A stretch of 64,000 nt of DNA from Cristatella mucedo (GCA_009760855.2 WPIO01000006.1:64001-128000); one strand, 5' to 3'; counted from the first letter of the stretch, positions 22,945-33,060 are shown. The notes: generated by a model not told the origin, from the letters alone. A program made the numbers and translations.

Positions 22945-24555
22945 CGACCTCTTTATTTACGTCTAAAAATCGTAGGAACTTAGCCATGACGATTGAATTG
23001 TGTTTTCCCATTGCCAAGCTAAGTATCAAAAGTCAGAACTGCTACTAACGAGACCAATGTTAAGATCATACCTTTCCGCTTCTTGGCTGAAAACTCGCTT
23101 CGGAATAATGTTTCATCGTACAAGCATGATTATACCTTCAGAGACTCACGATTTCTCGCTGAGCAAATCCATTCCACGGTCGCTTACTTTGACAGCTGCC
23201 ACTGTAGTCGTGCTTATGAGAGTTTCGCATTTTCTTGCGTATAGCATAAGCTCACAGGCGTCAGTGCGGCTTGTCAGCCATCGCTGCTTCTATGCTGCTG
23301 TTATATGCACTACGAGGGGGATGACTCACTCGCGGTCACCCACACCGATCTTAGGTGCTGGCAAGACCCATAATTAGTAGAAAAGTGAGGCACAAAATTA
23401 TTGTGCTTATTCTACAAGAACTTGGCGGTGGCCCGATCACTAGCATTAGCACAAAATTTCGCCGTTGGGGACCTTGGGATCACGTAGGACTATGGCACGG
23501 CCCGGGTGCCTGTCTCGCTGTAGGGGGCAAATACCCCCCTGCCCCACCCCCGCCCAGCCACCCCACTTCATTACTGCAAGGCTAGTGATGTGTGCACTGT
23601 CCCTGTATAAGACGGTTCCACAGTTTACTGCCTGTACAGCTGTCTTCAGCAGTGTCCTCTTCTGGCTAGCTAGTACTCAGAGGGAGAGCGACTTATTCCT
23701 GCCACTATTTACAGCTGCATCGAGGCGAGCGCCTCGTGATGCAGCTGTAAATAGTGGCCTCGCCTCTACTACTCGCCTCGCCTCTACGTCGGGGAGGGAG
23801 GAAGGGGGAGGAGTCTGCAAGCAACTGCCCCTGGAACCGATCCTGGTTCGAGCCTGGTCCGTGTAAACTTATAATAAAAATAATAATATATTTGTATAGC
23901 ACCCTCGGAGAACTTAATCTCAGCTGTAAGTACAAACCTCGCGATGCACAAAGCCCGACTCAGACAGGAGACTCTGAGCCGACGCTGCACGGTACTCATG
24001 AGATTTCGCCCAAGCATCGAGATCATCAAGAGACGTTCGAATGTAGTGAGCGACACGCTCGGGTGCCGCTCCACTGAGCAGTACTGTCGGCCCGTCGGCC
24101 GGCGGTGGAAGCAGCTGCACACTCACACGCCACCAGTGGACGCTGCTCGCCGGGGCTACACGAGGGTCGACCGCTCTCTCGTTTGACCTGAAAGTTGAGC
24201 GAACCTAGCGCTTACCAGTGCAGAGCGAACGATAGCTGTCGACTCGGTAGTTTCCCGCTATGCACATAGCGCTCATTAGAGGTCACATAGCTCCTCACAG
24301 GAAATCTCTATATCTTAGGGGGGAAACCCAAAATCCAGGGCTCCGCTTGCAATTCGATTTTGAGGACCGAGGCAGACTCGTTTTGGTCAACTGCCAGTTG
24401 CTCGGCCCTGTATAAGTAAAGCTCCGGCATGCGGCAGCGACTCGTTGCATTCGCTCGCGATCGGCGAGCCAGCCAAGCGAGGTCCGATCGCCGGCGCTGA
24501 GCGCAGCCAGCCACGGTTTGAAGATCGCGCCCTTTCTCGGCCGCCCGTACGCTCG
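22945..24555 (+). promoter_or_regulatory. Upstream flank of the intact hydroxylase gene, U block (unit 3)
   Basis: Conserved in outline in units 2 and 4. GC content rises sharply from about 24,400, giving a CpG-rich stretch before exon 1. This is where the promoter should be, but no TATA box or defined factor site could be called. It contains the palindrome at 23,701-23,758 and a LINE/SINE-type tail in reverse near 23,865-23,930. Confidence 0.4.
23701..23758. repeat. Near-perfect palindrome
   Basis: The first 21 bases (starting GCCACTATTTACAG) are the exact reverse complement of the last 21. Inside, GAGGC pairs with GCCTC across a 4-base loop, with a 2-base bulge. The unit-2 equivalent (about 17,868-17,900) has only the left arm. 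Confidence 0.9.
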
Positions 24556-24559
24556 CGCT

Positions 24560-24643
<84 letters not shown>
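24560..24643 (+). repeat. (CCG)28 trinucleotide repeat
   Basis: Twenty-eight uninterrupted CCG units, 120 bases upstream of the predicted ATG, so probably in the promoter or 5' UTR. The unit-4 equivalent has 18 units. Long alanine, arginine or proline frames across it are artefacts. Confidence 0.97.
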
Positions 24644-24646
<3 letters not shown>

Positions 24647-24763
24647 AGCTACGCGATTAGCACGCTGGCCGCCTTGCCTTGTTGCAGCTCCACCTGAGTG
24701 GCTCGGACTCGAGAAGAGGTCTGCCCCTATCCATCCATCTGCCCCTATCCATCCTCTTCGAGC

Positions 24764-24856
24764 ATGGACGGCGGCGATGGCCAAGCGCCGGTCAGCGCGA
24801 CGTTCACTCTTGAAGCGAACTTGGCCAAGTTGATCCACTGCCTCCAGCTCATCGAG
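24764..24856 (+). CDS. PAH: PAH exon 1
   Basis: Encodes [20 protein letters not shown] and the start of the ACT domain, ending LQLIE before a GTAGGC donor. The ATG is the first in frame. Other animal PAHs have a longer N-terminus. This exon is missing from unit 4. Confidence 0.85.
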
Positions 24857-27800
24857 GTAGGCTCAGCTGACACGCAAGCCGCTGACGACAGTCGGCTTCT
24901 TCCGCCGCGCCTCGCGCGTACACGTGTGCGCTCCTCCGATCGGCTGAACTTGCCGAGCTTGTGCCTTTTGCTCCACGTCCCCCATGCGCGCCGATGCTTA
25001 AGAAAGCTGTGCTCTTCGATAGTAGCTGAGGACGCCACCATTGATCGGTCGTTGCTGGGAGCTGTGAGGCGCTCGCTCTCCGTAGCAATAGCAACGCCTT
25101 CGATTCTATCCGGACAGGGGCGATTGCCGGCGCGCTGATACCGAGCGCCTTGCATATATACTACAAAACTAATCCTGAATGCTGTAGTATGCAACTGCTT
25201 TAAAGCTTCTTTTTAAATTTCTCCTGTCCGGGGGTGTTGCGACGAACATTGGAAGCGAGTTCGACGCTTTGGGATCATAGGAACTAAATTCCCCGTCTCC
25301 AAAGGATGAGAGGTTCGTTTTTAAGCCCGTCTACAAAAATTGAGTATTGTTGACAACTTTTCTATAACATTGTTTAATTATTCAATTAACATTCGACATT
25401 TGTCATTAACAATTTGTAATTTATATTCGGCGACTTATTTATGAGAGGTCGGAGCTCAGCATCGGAGGTGCGTGATTTGAAACCTTTTCTACTCGATCTC
25501 AAATGAAATGGGTGCCCTTATTTGGAAGGCCTGAAGCCGCGTCCTAAATGAGCGCTGCCAGGTACGCCTAATTAGTCACGGCCGCAGAAAGGGGGCATTG
25601 CTCCATACCTCCAGGCTTCACCCGGAAAAGCTATTTAGCGGCTACCAAATAAATTGGAGCCCAGCATTTCTAAAGGGACTGAAACTTCGTGCTGATGGCT
25701 TGGCCCCCGACAAGTCCTCGCAGGCCGACCTTCAAGGGATACCTCTGCAGCCTCACTATTAATGAAGCTATCGCTTCTCTAACTAAAAAGGTATAGCCTC
25801 CTCAGAACTGAATTGACGCCGCGACGCGTCGCACCAGTATTATTATCGCACCAGCTTTATACACATCACCCTGCGTGATGTACGCAGTATGCGCGAGCGC
25901 ATCCTTCGGCGTCCAGCGGTCGCGGCACAATTTCTGAAAATAGCTCAAGACTCTGACCACGGCTCACAAGGGCTATAAGAACATCTCTTTTCTTATCTAC
26001 TTATGAGCTTAATAATGGTACTTTTCAGGCGCTGAACGGCCAGATGGTCGCTTGCAAAATCATGACAAGCTGGCCCGTAGGATGACGACAGCATCGGATG
26101 CCGATCGGAAACGTAGTCTGCCGCTCGCCGCTCTTGCCGCGAGCTCGCTTGTTGTTTACCGCCCAGCGTCACTCTAATTTCGCCTGCCCCTCGGAGCGGT
26201 GACCTGCTTCCGGCGCGGCCTGCGCCCCGGCAGCAGGTCGCCACCTCAATGCGCCGCCCCCCCCCCCGCTGCCGCCGCCGCAGAGGCCGCGCGTCAGTCG
26301 AAGTCGAGGCTGCGAGCGGAGCTCGGCTGCGACTGTTGCAGAACCGCAACGTGAGGCTTCTGCACATTGAGTCAAGGCCGTCGAGGAACGGTGCAGCCAC
26401 GATCGACTACCTCGTCCAGCTCGACCCCGCCGAGGGCTCGGTGAATGACGTGGTGAACGACCTACGAGGCGCAGCCACATCCGTCGTCGTACATGCAGGT
26501 GTGCGGCTAGAGCGCCGACGCCCAGGAGAGCACTGACTTTCACTGCTCGCGTCACGCCCCCGCGCCAGCACTCAGGGCCTATCACCGCCTTGAGAAAACT
26601 AGCTTCGAATGACTTCACTGACTGTAGCGATCCTAGAATCCTTTAAAGTGCTTCTAAAGAAAAGGTAAACTCCTGGGGTTTGAATCAACGCTTCCGGAGT
26701 CAAGGGCAATCCTGGCAGTTAAGAGGCAATGCGGCGCCAATTGTATTCGTCAAGTTGCGCGTAAGATGGAGCGAGGAAATGGCCGTAAGATGGCCGCGTG
26801 GAAAGCAGGCTGCAACGCGAGCAACCTCTGCGATTCAATTAACTCTTCGCGATAGTGACTCGTGGGCGCGCGTGTAGCCACTGGCTATCTTAAGCCACCG
26901 GGCAATCGGATGAGTAATGCTACCAGGGTTGGCAAGAAGGGGAAAGACGCTACAGCTCAGTCGTCTCGGGGCAGAGGCGTCGCTAGATAATCACTATCGC
27001 GCGTCACCGAGGAATCGCGTCTTCAGACTGCCGCCGCTAAGGAACGCGCACGCGCAGTTTTTACAGGCATCGGAGAGTGATCTCCGGGCTTTATCTCTAA
27101 GCGCTTCATATCTGGGCTCAAAAACGTGCGATCTCGCTACGCTGTCGAGCTGTCGCTAGTCGCGCCGGTAGACGTGCGGCACGGCCATCACAGAGCTGTG
27201 CGAACTAGCCTTAGTCAGCATCAGTCGCTCAGTAAACCGCTAAATTTGTCAAGAGCCGAACGAGGCCACACGAGCAGCCGCGTTTTCACGAAAGCTCCCT
27301 GCTGACGCTTTGCCCTAGCCTGCTAAAGGAAGGATGCGTCTGTGTAGAACGCGGAAATTCACATTTCTAGCGTCGAAGGAATGGCGACAAAACCAATCGG
27401 ACAGGGCGAGGTTATCGCGACAAGCGCGTTTCATTTTTAACTGGAGCCAATTTTGACTCGGGTTTCTCACTTCTTGCTGCCCGGTCAGCTTAGAAGAGTG
27501 TCGGTGCCGGCGGTGGCGGCAGCGGTGGGGGCGAGATCGAAGCGAGGGCAGTGGGCCGCTGGAGACGTGCCTCACGTGACGCTGCATTCCTTGAGTCTGT
27601 CGCGCCGCTCGACTGACCGTAGCCGCAGAGCCGCGAGCCGCGGCCGACGCCGCAGGGCAAGATGGAAGCTGCCGTCGCCGAGCTTTCCCGCACAGACGGC
27701 ACCAGCCGTAGCAGCAAATATCTCGGGAGTTCGCTGCCTAATCCGGCCGCCGCCGCTACGGCTGCTGACTTTGCAGAGCCCTGGTTTCCGAGACGTATCG

Positions 27801-30108
27801 CAGAGCTGGACCGATTCGCCAACCGAGTGCTCAGCGGCGGCGCCGAGCTGCAGGCAGACCACCCGGTGAGCGCTACAGGCACGCTGGCGTTCTTGGCAGC
27901 GCCGCGATGCAGCCGCTCGGCGCGGCTGAGCTCGATAGAGCGCAATTTTCCCGGACGCTGGCAACTTTGCCATTCCTGACGGCAAGAGAGCGGGCGACGG
28001 CTAAAACACAGTTTATCTTCCTTCTTTTGCGAACAAACCGCAGTGCGAAGCCTGTCTTATTTTAAAATGCGAAAACACCGAGGCCGCCTGCCCGTGGAAT
28101 GAAGGTCGTAAAGACCTCGCCACGAACCGGGATCGATCAGAGATACCATCAATGATAGATATTAAAAAGCAGTTTCAAAAAACACAGAATCTTCAAAAGC
28201 CGCCTGCAGCGGGACTGAGTGCCGAACAAATTTCTCCTCTACGCAGTAAACGATCCAACGATCACTGGATTGCCGGTCCTGCACTGTTCCAGTTGAACTG
28301 CTCTTGCAGGAGCGAAGTCGAAAAATACGTGCATGCAGACACAGTCATTCATTTAGCCACGTAAAAGCTACAACTGCTGTCGCTTCATTTAAAGAGGGTA
28401 ATACGTAATTGCCAGATGCAGGACGCGCTCCTGCGACTTCAATAGTGAAGCACAAATGCCTAACGTTTTGGCTAAGACGCAAGTGCAATGACCCGCTGCC
28501 AACGGCTGACGCGGAAAACTCCCTTTTGCAGGGCTTCACGGACACCGTCTACCGCGCCCGTCGGCAGCATTTTGCAAACATTGCCAATGCATTCAGGCAG
28601 TGAGTAACCATCGTTGACCCCGCCCACCCGCGACGCGCACCTGTGCTGCCACCGGTTGATGAGAGCGGCGAGCGCTGTCTTGCAGCGGACAGGAGATTCC
28701 TGTAGTCGAGTACTCCGAAGATGAGAAAGCCACTTGGAGGACGGTGTACACCAAGCTCACTGCGTTGCACGGAACGAACGCTTGCAAGGAATACAACGAC
28801 GTGTTTCCTCTGCTCGCTGAGCAGTGCGGTTACAGCCCAGACAGCATACCGCAGCTCAGGGACATCTCAAGGTTTCTTAAAGGTTCGAGCGATGAGAATC
28901 TAAGGGCTCTGCTCTCCCTCGCTGCTGTCGCACGCTCGCGCTGATCTCCGGTGAGGCCGCACCCCCTCCGGCAGTACAGCAGCAGCCGACGACTCTCACG
29001 AGCGTAACCGGCGTGCGTCCCGTCCGCTGAGCAGGTCGTACGGGGTTCACCTTGCGACCCGTGGCGGGCTTGCTGTCGTCCAGAGACTTCCTGGCCGGCC
29101 TCGCCTTTAAAGTTTTCTTCTCGACGCAGTACATCCGGCACTCGTCCAAGCCTCTCTACACGCCGGAGCCGTGAGTGCCCTCGCTGAGGCCGCTGCCGCT
29201 CCTGCACGGCGCTGGCGTAGCACGCGGCCGCCGCGGGGATTCTGCCGCGACCGCCGAGCGGCGCTGGGTGCACGGTTCCCTGCTCGCCGCAGGGACGTCT
29301 GTCACGAGCTGCTCGGACACGCCCCGCTGCTCGCCGACCCGGCATTCGCCCAGTTCTCGCAAGAGCTAGGATTGGCCAGCCTGGGAGCCTCCGAAGAGTA
29401 CGTCACGAAGCTCGCAACGGTACGCCGCCCCCTGCCCTGCGGCCATCCAGCCTTAAACTCCCCTTCATTGCGGCTGCGCCGCCTGCCCGAACGGACAGCG
29501 AATCCCCCCCCCCCCCCCCCAGCAAGCGAATCCAGGCCGCCTGACCGAGCTGCCATTGGTCGGCGGTAAAGACAGCGGCAACAGCCGCCGCAAACAGCAG
29601 CTGCAGCAACAGCAGTCTTTACTGCCGACCAATGGCAGCTCGGCTATGCGGCCCACTGCCCACTAGCAGCTCTTCTGTAACTTTCGGAGAGTTCCGACTC
29701 GCCACCGCTGTGCGCGGCGCCTCGTTGCAGCTGTACTGGTACTCGGTCGAGTTCGGCCTGTGCCGCCAGGACGGCCAGCTGAAGGCCTACGGCGCCGGCT
29801 TGCTGTCGTCGTTTGGAGAGCTCGAGGCGAGTTGCACGTGACCCTACCGCCCATTCCCGCCAGCTTGCACGAGCGCTTCTTCCGGCCCGCTTCAGCGCGC
29901 TCCACACCCCTCCCCCGCGACGCCGTCTGAAACCGCCGACAAAGGGTCCGCCAGCGACGCCGGCTTCATTGCAGTACTGCCTGACGGACCAGCCCGAGAC
30001 GAGGCCATTCTTGCCAGAATCGGCATGCGACCAGCCGTACCCAATCACGTGCTATCAGCCGATTTACTACGTGGCGGAGAGCTTCGAAGACGCCAAGTCC
30101 AAGCTACG
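24764..30108 (+). CDS. PAH: Phenylalanine 4-hydroxylase, nine exons, intact
   Basis: Cytosolic iron- and tetrahydrobiopterin-dependent enzyme that turns phenylalanine into tyrosine. Exons: 24,764-24,856; 26,342-26,498; 27,777-27,865; 28,532-28,599; 28,686-28,882; 29,035-29,170; 29,293-29,419; 29,731-29,826; 29,975-30,108. All junction phases agree and no stop interrupts the roughly 365 codons. The N-terminal ACT regulatory domain has HIESRPSR. The catalytic domain has [26 protein letters not shown], the iron ligands in CHELLGH, and the glutamate ligand in [21 protein letters not shown] and [14 protein letters not shown] favour PAH over tyrosine or tryptophan hydroxylase. Oddities: a GC donor after exon 8, a short linker after the ACT domain, and no clear exon for the C-terminal oligomerisation segment. 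Without a further exon the frame stops after KLRWELE. Confidence 0.92.
26342..26498 (+). CDS. PAH: PAH exon 2, ACT domain core
   Basis: Acceptor GACTGTTGCAG, donor CAG/GTGTGC, phase 1 at the end. Encodes [15 protein letters not shown] and ends [15 protein letters not shown] is the ACT-domain signature of PAH. Confidence 0.88.
27777..27865 (+). CDS. PAH: PAH exon 3
   Basis: 89 bases, acceptor CTGACTTTGCAG, donor CCG/GTGAGC. Encodes [18 protein letters not shown], the linker and start of the catalytic domain. An alternative in-phase acceptor at about 27,697 (CCCGCACAG) would add roughly 27 residues. The chosen one gives the conserved exon length. Confidence 0.82.
28532..28599 (+). CDS. PAH: PAH exon 4
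   Basis: 68 bases, acceptor CCCTTTTGCAG, donor CA/GTGAGT. Encodes [24 protein letters not shown] is the form found in PAHs; tyrosine and tryptophan hydroxylases usually have VYRQRR. Confidence 0.92.
28686..28882 (+). CDS. PAH: PAH exon 5
   Basis: 197 bases after an 86-base intron. Acceptor GTCTTGCAG, donor AAAG/GTTCGA. Encodes [26 protein letters not shown] and [13 protein letters not shown]. Confidence 0.93.
29035..29170 (+). CDS. PAH: PAH exon 6
   Basis: 136 bases, acceptor GAGCAG, donor CC/GTGAGT. Encodes [20 protein letters not shown] and [14 protein letters not shown], the cofactor-binding loop and the turn before the iron site. Most PAHs have FHCTQY where this reads FFSTQY. Confidence 0.93.
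29293..29419 (+). CDS. PAH: PAH exon 7, iron-binding histidines
   Basis: 127 bases, acceptor GCCGCAG, donor ACG/GTACGC. Encodes [20 protein letters not shown] and ends YVTKLAT. The two histidines of HELLGH are iron ligands. The length equals the sum of the two exons that cover this part in vertebrate PAH, so one intron is absent here. Confidence 0.94.
29504..29520 (+). repeat. Poly-C tract (17 C)
   Basis: Uninterrupted run inside the intron between PAH exons 7 and 8. Likely a site of length variation and sequencing error. Confidence 0.95.
29731..29826 (+). CDS. PAH: PAH exon 8, iron-binding glutamate
   Basis: 96 bases, acceptor CTCGTTGCAG. Encodes [20 protein letters not shown] and [12 protein letters not shown]. 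The E of SVEFG is the third iron ligand. The donor is GAG/GCGAGT, a GC rather than GT donor with an otherwise strong consensus. Confidence 0.93.
29827..29828 (+). promoter_or_regulatory. GC splice donor of PAH intron 8
   Basis: GAG/GCGAGT follows exon 8. No GT near the exon end gives the same frame and joins GELE to YCLTD. The exon length fixed by this donor (96) matches the conserved length. The unit-1 pseudogene has lost it. Confidence 0.85.
29975..30108 (+). CDS. PAH: PAH exon 9
   Basis: 134 bases, acceptor TTCATTGCAG, donor CG/GTGGGA. Encodes [19 protein letters not shown] and [20 protein letters not shown]. If the donor is not used the frame ends seven codons after DAKSK, at a TGA. Confidence 0.92.
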
Positions 30109-30177
30109 GTGGGAGCTCGAGTGATCAGATTATGCCTGATTTTCTGCAACGTGTGTGACGGTCTTCGCTTGGCAGAG

Positions 30178-30334
30178 CTATCAGGAACAGTCAGCACGGC
30201 TACTGTGCCCGTATGACAAGCTCAGCCCTCAGCTCTCCCAGGCTTCTACGAGCAGACGCTTCGCGTTTCCGACCGTCGCACAAAGGGAAATTAAGGTTTT
30301 GTCTTTGACAGCTGCCAAAATTTCATTCAGATGA
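30178..30334 (+). CDS. Candidate terminal PAH exon (weak)
   Basis: A frame that could be spliced in phase from exon 9 (acceptor GGCAGAG, 69-base intron). It adds about 51 codons to a TGA, close to the number that follows this point in other PAHs. Similarity is poor: only a YD followed by a proline- and glutamine-containing stretch lines up loosely with the conserved R-P-F-x-V-x-Y-D segment. It is conserved in unit 1 (3,033-3,137), where it ends earlier. It may be chance. Confidence 0.25.
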
Positions 30335-30414
30335 CTGCTTCCACTTTTTGCCACCCATCATTTTATTACGTCCGATCCCCATATAGGATTAGGGGCTGTC
30401 TACCGCAACGGCTT

Positions 30415-30755
30415 GCAAAAAATTAACTAGCTCCTTTGTTCCGTCTAGGCTTGAATATTGCAATTTCATTTTGGGTGGTTATCGAAAAAGCCACTATTCT
30501 GCTGCTGCTTGTGATGAAAATGGCTGCAAGGCGAGTTAACAAATCCCGCAGGTTTGACCGTGTGTCTCCTTTGATGAATGAGTTTCGGTGGCTGCCAATT
30601 GATCAGTGGATATTTAGCAAAGTTCTTATGCTGACGCAAAAGGCCGGCCACTATCATGCGTAACGCCCACGTAGTCTTTGTGGCATTGTGGAGGTACAGA
30701 CGGAGATACATTACCGTATACATTACAGTTACATTACAGTCAATACGCTGCTTGA
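30415..30755 (+). repeat. LINE 3' end, ATTAC-tailed family
   Basis: Sister of 3,272-3,612, with the same degraded reverse-transcriptase tail (RFDRVSPLMNEFRWLPIDQ) and the same tail of ATTAC-type units. Present before units 1 and 3 separated. Confidence 0.8.
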
Positions 30756-30928
30756 TTTCTAACCAGTGCAGGTCAACGAGAAATGGTGTGATGTGGCCAC
30801 TGCCCCGCTTACGTCATACAAGCCTAGCTGCACCTCTTTATGTCATAGACGTCACATGCAGTGTCCATTTTCAAATATCTCCTGGATCACTGTGCGTAGC
30901 ATTTTTTCGCCTGCTCGAGCGATAAGCG

Positions 30929-31502
30929 ATGGCTCCTGCAGTTGCTTGGTTGACGATTATCGCGATAATTTGGACATCAGTGCTCGGTCAAGAAAAAGAT
31001 TTGGATTTAACACAAGATTACCGATGGGATGGAAAAAAAGCAGCTTCAGCATTGGAATTCATTTGAGAGTCCAAACAATATGAAGATTGCCTCAGTGTCT
31101 CCTTCCCAAGCTGCACCGTCAACGGATCGTTTCTCAACGTGACTTTCATGGATACTTCTTCGACCAATATTGATTTTTCTATAACTTTGGGCCTGCCTCC
31201 ATCGTCCTCGAATAGTGATGGGACACCTTACGTGAAGTGCTATGAGGATGGCAAATACGGTTCAAAAAGTTCCAAAGCTGAGGCACGTGGAATTCCTGTA
31301 TTTGAAGCCCAGTCGACCGTCTGCAGCCAGACTGCCAGCATAAATGCCAGTAATCCGTTGTATATAGCATTAACGCTTCGTCCGAGAGGAGATCTAACTC
31401 GGGTTCGGCTTGTTGTTAATAACATGACAGCTAGCTTTTTCTACTGCTCTTCCTCTGTCAACCTAATGAGAATGACAAGTTCTCTGAATGTAAAGCTGCA
31501 TG
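30929..31502 (+). pseudogene. Secreted or membrane protein exon with one stop codon (unit 3)
   Basis: An ATG starts a signal-peptide-like stretch (MAPAVAWLTIIAIIW, then TSVLG as a likely cleavage region). The frame stays open to 31,502 except for one TGA at 31,064. It has potential N-glycosylation sites NGS, NVT, NAS and NMT, six cysteines after the stop, and RPRGDLTRVRLVVNNMTA. It ends at CATG/GTAAGT, a strong donor, so it looks like a first exon of a longer ectodomain gene whose later exons I cannot find. The stop makes it either a fresh pseudogene or an unspliced form. Family not recognised; a beta-sandwich ectodomain is a guess. Confidence 0.55.
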
Positions 31503-31547
31503 GTAAGTACGAGTGTTAGTGCATGTTAATACTGTATGTCGCACTGG

Positions 31548-31670
31548 TTTGACCCAGTGGTGAAGGTGTTCGCCCCGACCAAGGTCTGGAAGAGGTCGTG
31601 TGCTCGAGCCCCTTGGTAAATGTGGAGCGCCTGAATAGAAGTTAAGTCCTCTTGCATAGTTTTGTTGGCT
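31548..31670 (+). repeat. tRNA-derived SINE, family 2
   Basis: A-box-like TTTGACCCAGTGG at 31,548-31,560 and B-box-like GTGCTCGAGCCCC near 31,600, then the LINE-like tail (GCGCCTGAATAGAAGTTAAG). Same insertion as 4,388-4,545. Confidence 0.78.
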
Positions 31671-32876
31671 AAGACAAAATGTGAGAAACGCGGGAAAACC
31701 ATGACCAGCTCCGTGTCCGGCTCGTAGGCTTTTTCTTATAAGAGTGCTCTTCTGGTGTGTTTCTGGTTCACTTAAAATCATTAGTTGGCTGAAAGTCTGC
31801 ATTTAGACGACTAGATTACGACGTTTTTAGGCCTACTGCTGCTATTAAAATAACGTGCTCGCGTTTGTGTACGATACAATGCAAGCTATTTTCTTATAGC
31901 GAACGCGGGTGCTAAAAGGTATGCTTCGCAGTATCTTTGGTTATTCAAGTGGTGGCTCATTTCCACATCTCAGTGCTAACCTGGTCAAAATTTTGCAGAA
32001 CCTGGGCAGAGCAGATTCCACGTTCATTTACGTGTCGATACAACCCTAGTACACAGGCTATGGACGTTCTTTACAAGGACAACTAAGATTGACTCCTAAG
32101 CTACGTTGCATACCTCCTCTGTAAGTACTCTGATTAGAGCTGCCCGTTTTTCCTGTGTATACGCTGTAAGGAATAAAATACTTTCGTCGTACATCATTAC
32201 TACGAGCCTGCATCGGCGTCGGTTTACAACCAAACCAGCTCAGATAGCGTAGATGTTTGCAGATGGCACCTTATCCTACAAAATGATGCTGGACTGCAAT
32301 CGTCTAAAGCGAGCTATCTTGAAAATCTCGAGGCATTCAGTTTTTCCTGTACCTAAATGCGACTCGAACTGAGTTGTTGTTCCCACTCCACGTACGTGGA
32401 CTGTTGCCTCCAGCCGTCTCGGCTTTCGACGCGGCCAGTTTGCATGAATGAACTACCTCGATGGTCATGTGACCCCGACATTCTACTGTCCATTTTATTT
32501 TTGCCCATCTGCCAGCCGGTTCTACCGCTATCTTCTCCTCTGTTTTTTCTTCGCCGGAGCTTCCAAACGATGCTACTGTCAAACACTTGTACGTTACGCC
32601 ATCCTTCCGTCAGCATCAATACAAACATCGTTGTCACGCTACCCGTACAGTAGGGGTCCAACTCTTATCGTCGCTCTGCCGAAGAGGCCTCGCACGATAC
32701 AGCCCCGTAGATATTGTCAGTGCCCTCGACCCGACTGCAAGCGAAGCGCTTCGATCACTAAGAAAGCCACAGCCACAGCCGTAGCGGTGCACGACAAGCA
32801 TTTTCCGTTTCGCCTTTCAGCCTCTAGTCACTATTGTCCGTGTCATCTTCCGTCTCGATCGTCTTTATTACGGAAG
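31671..32876. other. Duplicated non-coding spacer, S and D blocks (unit 3)
   Basis: Aligns with 4,546-5,544 and 5,933-6,095. The longer frame at 32,448-33,029 is not conserved in unit 1 and runs into a SINE. Nothing functional seen. Confidence 0.5.
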
Positions 32877-33060
32877 AGCTTGGTCGATGGCACACTAGGT
32901 AAGGCGGTTGCTTTTCACGACCTCGGTCCCGAGTTCAATTCCTGCGTAGGGCGATTCTGTATCGCCACTGCAAGCGGTGGTGATAGCCGTAAAGAATCTT
33001 CTGTCGCTATACAAAAAGAGGCTGTTTGATCAACAAGAATTTATTTATTTATTCATTTAT
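32877..33060 (+). repeat. tRNA-derived SINE, family 1
   Basis: A box TGGCACACTAGG (32,888-32,899), B box GAGTTCAATTCC (32,931-32,942), then a body ending GTCGCTATACAAAAAGAGGC and a TTTA-rich tail. Units 1 (about 6,095) and 2 (about 18,430) lack it at the equivalent place. Confidence 0.85.

Noticed and set aside
24308-24838. 176-codon minus-strand frame and nearby plus-strand frame rich in arginine or alanine
   Set aside because: They come from the CCG repeat and GC-rich flank. The unit-4 counterpart differs in length and frame.
27490-27985. Minus-strand frames of 137-151 codons
   Set aside because: Antisense shadows of the region around PAH exon 3. No domain.
28830-29345. 171-codon minus-strand frame
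   Set aside because: Antisense to PAH exons 5-7. Open only because of codon bias in the exons.
24764-30108. Tyrosine hydroxylase or tryptophan hydroxylase as the identity of the intact gene
   Set aside because: HIESRPSR in the ACT domain, VYRARR, and the [14 protein letters not shown] end are PAH-type. The catalytic core alone would not separate the three.
32448-33029. 193-codon plus-strand frame
   Set aside because: Not conserved in the unit-1 copy and ends inside a SINE.
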